Program-made: the position numbers and the translations under genes
From: Lachnospiraceae bacterium
GTDB taxonomy: Bacteria; Bacillota; Clostridia; Lachnospirales; Lachnospiraceae
Direction: 5' to 3'
NCBI GenBank assembly: GCA_900759225.1
Contig: CAAEUM010000085.1
Location: 1-6,100, forward strand
Length of the DNA: 6,100 bases
The notes under the pieces: generated by a model
Seen by the model: the letters and a program-made list of their open reading frames with translations, nothing else
What the model was told of the DNA's origin: nothing
Database searches by the model: none
Shown: positions 1 through 5,761 of the stretch, piece by piece
Layout: each line of letters begins with the position of its first letter
How positions within the stretch are numbered: the stretch's first letter is position 1

Positions 1-156
1 GATCGCGAGGCTGTTGTCTGCGCTTCCGTCATTGACAAAAATCAGCTCATAGTTCCAGGAAACCTCCCTCAAAACCTGGGACGTTTCCTTATAAAATTGT
101 CTTAATGCCTTTTCCTCGTTGTAAACCGAAACTACAACTGAAACCAGCTTCTCCAT
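1..156 (-). CDS. Family 2 glycosyltransferase, N-terminal part only (GtrB/DPM1-like)
   Basis: This gene starts at the ATG at 156-154 and runs off the left edge after 52 codons. The visible residues form the beginning of a GT-A fold: a hydrophobic strand leading into VSVYNEE (residues 9-15) and then ELIFVNDGSADNSL (37-50), where the N-D-G-S element contributes to nucleotide-sugar binding. This pattern is typical of the GT2 branch that includes polyprenyl-phosphate sugar transferases (GtrB, dolichol-phosphate mannose synthase), which load a sugar from a nucleotide donor onto a lipid phosphate at the inner membrane face. Whether the two C-terminal membrane helices of GtrB proteins are present cannot be seen, so the exact subfamily and substrate are inference. 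The start follows the licD-like stop by 22 bases. An in-frame TGA lies 21 bases upstream, so no longer ATG, GTG or TTG start is available. The family call is firm; donor and acceptor are unknown. Confidence 0.88.
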   Translation of the reverse strand, partial: MEKLVSVVVSVYNEEKALRQFYKETSQVLREVSWNYELIFVNDGSADNSLAI

Positions 157-169
157 GGGCTTCTGTATA

Positions 170-174
170 TCCTT
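170..174 (-). promoter_or_regulatory. Weak, distant ribosome binding site of the GT2 gene
   Basis: The only Shine-Dalgarno-like stretch before the glycosyltransferase start is AAGGA, 13 bases from the ATG, which is longer than the 5-10 bases seen for most other genes here. It lies just after the stop codon of the preceding licD-like gene, so translation may depend partly on ribosomes finishing that gene. That coupling is inference. Confidence 0.4.
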
Positions 175-178
175 TCAT

Positions 179-1018
179 CTAATCCAGTATCTGGATCTCA
201 AGTGTAGAATGAGCGGGCTTCCTTTCTTCCTCAGGCGGAAGCTGCATGTAATCGCCGTAAACCTCTGTAAGCACCTGATGCCACCCCTTTGGTATCATAA
301 GGACTGTATCCTCAAAGGGCGCGTCCTCCACCTGCTCACACCAGTCCTTATCCAGGGTCACATACAGATAATCCGGCTGATAGTTGCTGTAATAGCGTAA
401 ACTTCCCTTGCTGTGTCTATCCTTCAGGGCTGCAGCCCTCTGCATGGCAAAAATCGCCTTCATGGGGATAAAACGCCCTGCGCCTGCCAGCCCGCCTACA
501 AATATCTTATGCATCAGGCTGTATTTTCCAAAATCCAGCTCGTAGCGGTGCCCCATAGCCATTCCGTAAATCGCCTTATGAAGAAAGCGGGTAGCTTCCG
601 CCCCGATTTTACTTGCAGGAAGCTTATCCAGGATAAACAGATCTACCCAGATATGATTTAATTTTCCTCCATAAAACTCCATCATGGCCGTATCCTCATG
701 ACAGCGGCTTTTTTTATAAATAATACGGGGCGTAAAATCATAAAAGGCTTTGCCGCCCCGGTAGCTGTCCGGTTCCACAAGCTCCATGGTATCGGGAAGC
801 TCCCGCTTTACCACCTTGTAAAAAGCCTCATACTGCCCCCTGGTAAATACCACATCTGCATCATCATCCCAGGGGATAAAACCCTTATGGCGCACAGCTC
901 CGATCAAGGTTCCTGCATCCAGAGCGTACTTGATCTTGTACTTGCGGCATATGCGGTCTATTTCCTTTAAAATTTTCAGATTGGCCTCATGGACCTTTTC
1001 CATATATGATAAATCCAT
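179..1018 (-). CDS. LicD-family phosphotransferase
   Basis: The 279-residue product is a full-length LicD-type protein with a nucleotidyltransferase-like fold. Family members transfer a phospho-substituent from a CDP-activated donor to a glycan; the founding member moves phosphocholine from CDP-choline to surface glycans, and the eukaryotic relatives FKTN/FKRP use CDP-ribitol. The signature is clear: DAGTLIGAVRHKGFIPWDDD spans residues 34-53 and continues to Asp55, giving the acidic cluster thought to bind metal and nucleotide. A second conserved block, WVDLFILDKLP (124-134), and a C-terminal IPKGWHQVL...YGDYMQLPP block (242-262) match the family. No signal peptide is evident, so it is probably cytoplasmic. 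The ATG has AGAGG seven bases upstream (1026-1030). It follows rfbH by 36 bases and precedes a GT2 gene by 22. No choline uptake or activation genes are visible, so the transferred group is unknown. Confidence 0.93.
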   Translation of the reverse strand: MDLSYMEKVHEANLKILKEIDRICRKYKIKYALDAGTLIGAVRHKGFIPWDDDADVVFTRGQYEAFYKVVKRELPDTMELVEPDSYRGGKAFYDFTPRIIYKKSRCHEDTAMMEFYGGKLNHIWVDLFILDKLPASKIGAEATRFLHKAIYGMAMGHRYELDFGKYSLMHKIFVGGLAGAGRFIPMKAIFAMQRAAALKDRHSKGSLRYYSNYQPDYLYVTLDKDWCEQVEDAPFEDTVLMIPKGWHQVLTEVYGDYMQLPPEEERKPAHSTLEIQILD

Positions 1019-1054
1019 TCCTACACCTCTGCATTAAAACCAGCCTCAGGCCCT

Positions 1055-2407
1055 TTACTGCCTGACTGCCTCTTTGATCACCTTTGCCATATATAAGATC
1101 ATCTCATCTGTCATGCCCGGATACACGCCTACCCAGAATGTATCGTTCATAATGCGGTCTGTGTTTGTAAGCTCTCCCACAATGCGGTAGCCTGTTTTCT
1201 CCTGCCGCATCTCATCAAAGCAAGGATGCTTTGTCAGGTTCCCTGCAAAGAGCATACGGGTCTGGTCTCCCTTTTCCTCCACATACCGCACCACCTGGTT
1301 GCGATTTACCCCCGGACGGCAGGTGATCAAAAAGCCGAACCAGCTTGGGTTTGAGTGCGGACAGCGTTCCGGAAGGAGCAGCTTATCCTCACAGCCTTCC
1401 AGCTCCTTTCGCAGCAGGTCGAAATTATGGCGGCGGCGCTCTACAAAAGCGGGGAATTTTTCCAGCTGGGCACAGCCGATGGCTGCCTGCATATCGGTTG
1501 CCTTTAAATTATAGCCCAGATGGGAATATACATATTTATGGTCATAGCCCAAAGGCAGCTGGCCGTACTGGCGGTCAAAGCGGTGGCCGCAGAGGTTATC
1601 GCGGCCGGATGGGCATACGCAGTCACGTCCCCAGTCGCGGAAGGAGCGGATGATCTTATTTAAAAGAGGATCAGCCGTATAGACAGCGCCCCCCTCTCCC
1701 ATTGTCATATGATGGGGCGGATAAAAGCTGGAGGTTCCAATATCGCCGATGGTGCCTGTAAAACGGGTTACCTCTTTCCCGTCCTCCTCCATCGTATACT
1801 GTGTGCCTAAGGCATCACAGTTATCCTCCACCAGCCACAGGTCATACTTGTCACAGAAGGCTTTTACTGCCCGAAGGTCAAAGGGATTTCCCAGGGTATG
1901 GGCGATCATGACTGCCTTTGTCTTTTCAGAGCGGGCCTCCTCAAGCTTTGTCACATCAATGTTGTACTGGGGAATGGTCACATCCACAAATACCGGCACT
2001 GCCCCGTACTGGACCACAGGCGCTACGGTCGTAGGGAAGCCGCAGGCTACAGTGATCACCTCATCCCCCCTCTTTACCCGGCGCTCCCCGAGAAGGGGGG
2101 AGGTCAGCGTCATAAAGGCCACCAGGTTTGCAGAGGAACCGGAATTTACAACGCTGCAGAATGGGACACCCAGATACCTGGCCAGCTTTTTCTCAAATTC
2201 GTCCGTATACCGTCCTGCTGTAAGCCAGAATTCCAGGGAGCTGTCCACCAGGTTTACCATCTCCTCATGGCCGTAAACGCGGGACGCATAGGGGATCCGC
2301 TGTCCCTCTTTAAATTCCTTTTTCTGGTTATGATATTTATCACAGTATTCTGCCACCATGGACAAAATCTGCTCTCTTGCTTCTGATTCTGATCGGTTTT
2401 CAAACAT
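1055..2407 (-). CDS. rfbH: CDP-4-dehydro-6-deoxyglucose 3-dehydrase (E1)
   Basis: This is the PMP-dependent, [2Fe-2S]-containing dehydrase that removes the C3 hydroxyl of CDP-4-keto-6-deoxy-D-glucose and, with an electron-donating reductase (RfbI/AscD type), gives CDP-4-keto-3,6-dideoxyglucose. It has the DegT/DnrJ/EryC1 aminotransferase fold: NSGSSANL near residues 88-95, PTT near 125-127 and GEGG near 237-240. The usual PLP lysine is replaced by histidine: the motif reads SFYPPHHMTMGEGG, with His232 as the expected equivalent. Cys197, Cys263, Cys265 and Cys273 match the cluster-ligand pattern of AscC (C-X1-C-X7-C preceded by a distant Cys), with about eight extra residues between Cys197 and the histidine. 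I choose the ATG at 2407 (450 residues) because AAGGAG lies ten bases upstream. An in-frame ATG at 2455 would add 16 residues unlike the family N-terminus as I recall it and overlap rfbG by 17 bases. Function is very likely; the start is moderately sure. Confidence 0.95.
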   Translation of the reverse strand: MFENRSESEAREQILSMVAEYCDKYHNQKKEFKEGQRIPYASRVYGHEEMVNLVDSSLEFWLTAGRYTDEFEKKLARYLGVPFCSVVNSGSSANLVAFMTLTSPLLGERRVKRGDEVITVACGFPTTVAPVVQYGAVPVFVDVTIPQYNIDVTKLEEARSEKTKAVMIAHTLGNPFDLRAVKAFCDKYDLWLVEDNCDALGTQYTMEEDGKEVTRFTGTIGDIGTSSFYPPHHMTMGEGGAVYTADPLLNKIIRSFRDWGRDCVCPSGRDNLCGHRFDRQYGQLPLGYDHKYVYSHLGYNLKATDMQAAIGCAQLEKFPAFVERRRHNFDLLRKELEGCEDKLLLPERCPHSNPSWFGFLITCRPGVNRNQVVRYVEEKGDQTRMLFAGNLTKHPCFDEMRQEKTGYRIVGELTNTDRIMNDTFWVGVYPGMTDEMILYMAKVIKEAVRQ

Positions 2408-2417
2408 TCTGTTATTT

Positions 2418-2423
2418 CTCCTT
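2418..2423 (-). promoter_or_regulatory. Ribosome binding site that decides the rfbH start
   Basis: AAGGAG lies ten bases before the ATG at 2407, in the 31-base gap after the rfbG stop. The alternative ATG at 2455 has only a weak AGG-containing stretch in front of it and lies inside the end of rfbG. This favours the 450-residue form of RfbH. Confidence 0.65.
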
Positions 2424-2438
2424 ATATTTCGTAACAGT

Positions 2439-3497
2439 TCAGCCAAAAAATTCATCTATCTGCCTGTCCATTACCATTAACATGTCCTGCCCTTCCAGAT
2501 AGGCTTTGGACCATTCCACTGTCTTTTCAACAGCCTCCTTCACCCCGTATCTGGGCTTCCAGCCAAAGACGCTGCGGATTTTCGAACAATCCAGCTTCAG
2601 GAAATTAGCCTCATGAGGGCCTCCTACCCACTTGTTAATCCAGCAAAGCCCCCCGCCCCAGGCACTGCAGAATAAATCTGCCAGCTCCCCGGTAGTAATG
2701 CAGTCCTTATCGTCAGGGCCCACATTATAGTAACCTGCAAATCTCCTGTCCTCATACTGCCTCATGGCAATTTCCAGATAAACTGCAAGGGGTTCCAAAA
2801 CCAGCTGATAGGGCCGGGTGGAATGAGGATTCCTTACAATAATGTCCTCGCCTCTGGCTGCCGCCCTTACACAGTCCGGAATGATCCGGTCATTGGCGAA
2901 ATCACCGCCTCCGATGACATTTCCTGCCCTTGAGGTGGAAACAGCGCAGCCCCCCTCCAAAAAGAAGGACTTCTGATAGCTGTGAGTCACAAGCTCGGAG
3001 CAGGATTTACTGTTGGAATAGGGGTCATAGCCGTCCAGGGGATCACATTCCCGGTAGCCGTACTCCCACTCCCTGTTTTCATACACCTTGTCCGTTGTAA
3101 CATTCAGGAAGGAAGCCACGCTTTCTGTCAGGCGCACACACTCCAGCACATTTACAGTACCCATCACATTTGTCTCATAGGTATACACCGGATTTTTGTA
3201 GGAATCCCGCACAATGGGCTGAGCTGCCAGATGGAACACGATCTCCGGCTGAACCTGCTCAAACACCTGGCGAAGATGGTTTAAATCCCGTACATCCCCT
3301 ATAATGCTCTCCATGGTATCCTCAAGCCCTGCGATTTCAAAAAGGCTCGGGTCAGTGGGCGGCGTCAGGGAATAGCCTGTCACCTTCGCCCCGCAAAGGG
3401 TCAGGATACGGCAGAGCCATGAGCCCTTAAAACCTGTATGGCCTGTCACCAGAACACGTTTATCCTTATAAAAATCCCTTAATTCTGTCATTGTCAT
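2439..3497 (-). CDS. rfbG: CDP-glucose 4,6-dehydratase
   Basis: The 352-residue protein is an extended short-chain dehydrogenase/reductase that uses bound NAD+ to convert CDP-D-glucose into CDP-4-keto-6-deoxy-D-glucose. The Rossmann dinucleotide motif GHTGFKG is at residues 19-25, the catalytic TTDKVY block at 134-139, and the Y-x-x-x-K pair is Tyr160/Lys164. RAGNVIGGGDF (190-200), HSTRPYQLVLEPL (225-237) and the C-terminal GGPHEANFLKLD (292-303) are typical of CDP-glucose rather than dTDP-glucose or GDP-mannose dehydratases. One oddity is Leu232, where I recall histidine in the family motif RP(W/Y)QHVLEP. Length is normal. The first ATG at 3497 is preferred over the one two codons in, because an AAGG element is nine bases before it. 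The gene follows rfbF by 11 bases and supplies the substrate of RfbH, encoded next. Confidence 0.95.
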   Translation of the reverse strand: MTMTELRDFYKDKRVLVTGHTGFKGSWLCRILTLCGAKVTGYSLTPPTDPSLFEIAGLEDTMESIIGDVRDLNHLRQVFEQVQPEIVFHLAAQPIVRDSYKNPVYTYETNVMGTVNVLECVRLTESVASFLNVTTDKVYENREWEYGYRECDPLDGYDPYSNSKSCSELVTHSYQKSFFLEGGCAVSTSRAGNVIGGGDFANDRIIPDCVRAAARGEDIIVRNPHSTRPYQLVLEPLAVYLEIAMRQYEDRRFAGYYNVGPDDKDCITTGELADLFCSAWGGGLCWINKWVGGPHEANFLKLDCSKIRSVFGWKPRYGVKEAVEKTVEWSKAYLEGQDMLMVMDRQIDEFFG

Positions 3498-3506
3498 ATG
3501 CTTCTA

Positions 3507-3510
3507 CCTT
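3507..3510 (-). promoter_or_regulatory. rfbG ribosome binding site overlapping the rfbF stop
   Basis: An AAGG element nine bases before the rfbG ATG shares its first two bases with the TAA stop codon of rfbF. Ribosomes terminating rfbF therefore sit on the rfbG initiation region, an arrangement compatible with translational coupling of two consecutive pathway enzymes. The coupling itself is inference. Confidence 0.5.
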
Positions 3511-4285
3511 AATCCTTCCATATTTTCCATGGAGCCTTCCCTGTCTGCCACAGCTCCTCCAGCTTCTTCATCTCCCGCTGTGTGTCCATGCACTGCCAGA
3601 ATCCGCTGTGATAGAAGGATTTCATCTGTCCCTGGGCTGCCAGGCTCTGCATGGGCTCCTGCTCAAAGACGGTTGAATCTCCCTCCAGATAATCAAAGAT
3701 CTCCGGATTCAGCACCATAAAGCCGCCGTTGATCAAAGCCCCGTCATTATCATCCTTTTCCCTAAAGGACATGACCGTATTATCCTCGTCAATGTCAAGA
3801 ACACCCTTCATCTGCCCCAGGTTTACGGTGGTGATGGTAGCGATCTTCCCATGGGACTGATGGAATTTCACCAGGGCGTTTAAGTCTACATTGGAAACAC
3901 CGTCACCGTAGGTCAGCATAAATGGCTCATTTCCAATATACGGCTGAATCCGCTTTACCCTGCCGCCGGTCATGGTCTTAAGCCCTGTATCTACCAGAGT
4001 CACCTTCCATGGCTCCGAATAATTGTTGTGAACCTCCATCTTATTATTTGCCAGATCAAAGGTCACATCCGATGTATGAAGGAAATAGTCTGCAAAGAAT
4101 TCCTTTACCACATACTGCTTATATCCAAGGCAGATCACAAAATCGTGGAACCCGAATTCCGAATAATATTTCATAATATGCCATAAAATAGGCTTTTCGC
4201 CTATCTCAATCATAGGCTTTGGCTTTAAGTGGCTTTCCTCACTGATCCTTGTGCCAAATCCCCCCGCTAAAATTACAACCTTCAT
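3509..4285 (-). CDS. rfbF: Glucose-1-phosphate cytidylyltransferase
   Basis: The 258-residue product makes CDP-glucose and pyrophosphate from CTP and alpha-D-glucose-1-phosphate, the first committed step toward CDP-dideoxyhexoses. The N-terminal nucleotide-binding signature LAGGFGTRISEES is at residues 6-18, followed by KPKPMIEIGEKPILWHIM (21-38), a pattern specific to RfbF within the sugar nucleotidyltransferases. The metal-binding YGDG is at 126-129, INGGFMV at 185-191 and the C-terminal GFWQCMDTQRE at 228-238. Length is as expected for the family (about 257), and nothing is missing. The ATG is supported by a strong GGAGG six bases upstream (4292-4296). It sits 19 bases after the membrane-protein gene and 11 bases before rfbG. 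The enzyme is cytoplasmic. Confidence 0.96.
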   Translation of the reverse strand: MKVVILAGGFGTRISEESHLKPKPMIEIGEKPILWHIMKYYSEFGFHDFVICLGYKQYVVKEFFADYFLHTSDVTFDLANNKMEVHNNYSEPWKVTLVDTGLKTMTGGRVKRIQPYIGNEPFMLTYGDGVSNVDLNALVKFHQSHGKIATITTVNLGQMKGVLDIDEDNTVMSFREKDDNDGALINGGFMVLNPEIFDYLEGDSTVFEQEPMQSLAAQGQMKSFYHSGFWQCMDTQREMKKLEELWQTGKAPWKIWKD

Positions 4286-4304
4286 GGTCTTCCTCCGTCT
4301 GTTT

Positions 4305-5717
4305 CTATCTGAATATGTTCAAATTATTTTCCTCTAAAATACGGAAGGCCTGACGCAGATCATAAATGCCCTTCCTGTATTCGTAAAGATCTTCCAGCTC
4401 CTGCTTTTGCTCCAGAAGTGCCTCATCGCTCATACCCGGGATCTCAGGCGCCAGCCGGGCCATCTTTTCAAAGTTTTCCTCCCGGTAAGGTGCCTTTTTT
4501 ATCTCACGATATGTAGTATAACCATTTCCAAGAAGGATTGCAAGACAGAACAGCCCTATAGCCGCCTTCAGGAAACGATTTATAGCTGTCTTTCCCCACA
4601 CGAAAGCGAAGGTCAGAAGGATTCCGAGGATCCCCACCTTAAATTGCAGGGCATACCGGGAGCTTAAGGCATAATCCTCCTGCTCGAAAATATAGCGGGA
4701 GAGGAAGATCAGAAGATGGTTTCCGCCGCCGCCAATTAACAGCAACAGAGGAAGAAGGTGCTTCTCGTAAAGCTTATACCTCACATGAAGCCACAGCGCC
4801 AGAAGATAGGCTGCCGCCACAAAGCCCCCTAGCAGATAGCAGGCAGAATTTGGAAGCGCTCCACCCTGTATCCACTGCAAAAGCTCCTCCCCGCCGATCA
4901 CCATACCTGCCAGTGATTTTAGAATAAACCTGGGGAAAAAGGAGGGATTTTCACTTAAGATGACTGTCAGAGAACGGCCTGTGGCCCCTGCATGGCTCTC
5001 CACTGCAAAGGAATTACTTAAAAGATACAAAAGAAGAGGAAGCAGGGTGTTTAAAAAGCAGAATACATAGCGCCTTCCCCACTCCTTCTGGCTGTCGTCC
5101 TTCCTTTTTCTTCCATACAGGAAGCAGAACACATAGGCTAAAAGCATCACTGCCCCGTAGCTTCCGCCGTAAGGGCCTGCGGTTCCCAGGATCAACAGCC
5201 ACGGCAGAAGAAGAAGGCGGATATCGTCGTATTTTTTCGGGTTCCCGTTCCACACCCGGTCAAGCACAACCTGATTGTAGAAGAAGCCTGCAACTGCAAA
5301 AAAATGGGACCAGCCGCTGCCGTTTGTCAGCATTTCCCACTGGTTTAAGCTGAACATAACCGCCATCAAAAGGCAGAACCACACTGCCCCTACGCTGCGG
5401 CTTACACAGTAGCGTGCAAACACAAGGGCAGCCAGGCCCACGCTTACAACGCCCAGCACACGCTCAAAGGTAATGGAAAAGCCAAAGAGCTCCACATTGA
5501 TAATGCGGGCCAGGTAGTTAATGGGAAGCCTGGTAAGCACATCCGGCACAAAGAATTTTTCCGGATCCCACACATCCGGAAGATAGCTGTTTACCAGGCG
5601 CACATAATCCGAATAAACCACATCACAGGTGGCATTTTTCACATACCACAAAAGGAACAGGGTTCCCAGAAAAGGAAGCAGAAAATAAAATATATTTCTG
5701 TATGAATTGCGCTTCAT
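4305..5717 (-). CDS. Polytopic membrane protein, candidate GT-C type glycosyltransferase
   Basis: I do not recognise this 470-residue protein as a named family member. It has roughly ten to twelve hydrophobic segments, including about 8-26, 86-104, 108-124, 166-180, 185-201, 216-235, 291-311, 318-338, 361-376 and 383-399. After the first helix comes a long polar loop (about 28-80) with acidic residues Asp32 and Asp37 in a Y-S-D-Y-V-R-L context, then PDVW and TRLPINYLARI. An acidic motif in the first extracytoplasmic loop is the usual catalytic position in GT-C enzymes that use polyprenyl-phosphate sugars. SSRYALQFKVG (352-362) and a charged helical tail ending in ILEENNLNIFR also recall GtrII-like and related uncharacterised proteins. 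The ATG has AAGGAG six bases upstream (5724-5729). Its place beside CDP-sugar genes and, further down, a GtrB-like gene fits a role in modifying or polymerising a surface glycan. A flippase or polymerase role is possible; the catalytic role is inference. Confidence 0.8.
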   Translation of the reverse strand: MKRNSYRNIFYFLLPFLGTLFLLWYVKNATCDVVYSDYVRLVNSYLPDVWDPEKFFVPDVLTRLPINYLARIINVELFGFSITFERVLGVVSVGLAALVFARYCVSRSVGAVWFCLLMAVMFSLNQWEMLTNGSGWSHFFAVAGFFYNQVVLDRVWNGNPKKYDDIRLLLLPWLLILGTAGPYGGSYGAVMLLAYVFCFLYGRKRKDDSQKEWGRRYVFCFLNTLLPLLLYLLSNSFAVESHAGATGRSLTVILSENPSFFPRFILKSLAGMVIGGEELLQWIQGGALPNSACYLLGGFVAAAYLLALWLHVRYKLYEKHLLPLLLLIGGGGNHLLIFLSRYIFEQEDYALSSRYALQFKVGILGILLTFAFVWGKTAINRFLKAAIGLFCLAILLGNGYTTYREIKKAPYREENFEKMARLAPEIPGMSDEALLEQKQELEDLYEYRKGIYDLRQAFRILEENNLNIFR

Positions 5718-5746
5718 GTATCTCTCCTTCGATCAAGCTTTTTGCT

Positions 5747-5761
5747 GCTGCCTCCGGCAGC
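5747..5761 (-). other. Short perfect inverted repeat after a stop codon
   Basis: Immediately after the TAA of the upstream gene, the transcript can form a six-base-pair GC-rich stem (GCTGCC / GGCAGC) with a GGA loop. It is followed by AGCAAAAAGC rather than a run of T, so it does not look like an intrinsic terminator for this strand. It may slightly protect or separate the upstream message, or be chance. Confidence 0.35.

Noticed and set aside
89..178. A 29-codon frame starting at an ATG directly after the licD stop and overlapping the GT2 start
   Set aside because: It is out of frame with the glycosyltransferase, and the AAGGA that could serve a start lies inside it, not before it. It could be a coupling leader, but nothing beyond position supports this.
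1019..1054. Possible terminator between rfbH and the licD-like gene
   Set aside because: Only a weak five-pair match (CAGGC/GCCTG) that includes the end of rfbH is visible, and the following TTTT is short and separated from the stem; the spacing fits co-transcription better.
1749..2386. Two overlapping plus-strand open frames of 175 and 162 residues opposite rfbH
   Set aside because: They lie antisense to a clearly conserved RfbH region, have low-complexity compositions with no recognisable motif, and compete with each other in different frames; they are shadows of the real gene.
1055..2407. Reading the rfbH gene as a sugar aminotransferase of the DegT/DnrJ/EryC1 group
   Set aside because: The PLP lysine is replaced by histidine and the four cluster cysteines are present, which marks the 3-dehydrase branch.
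5014..5253. Minus-strand open frame of 79 residues within the membrane-protein gene
   Set aside because: It is in another frame of the same strand inside a gene with a strong start site and clear hydrophobic segments, and shows no domain or start signal of its own.
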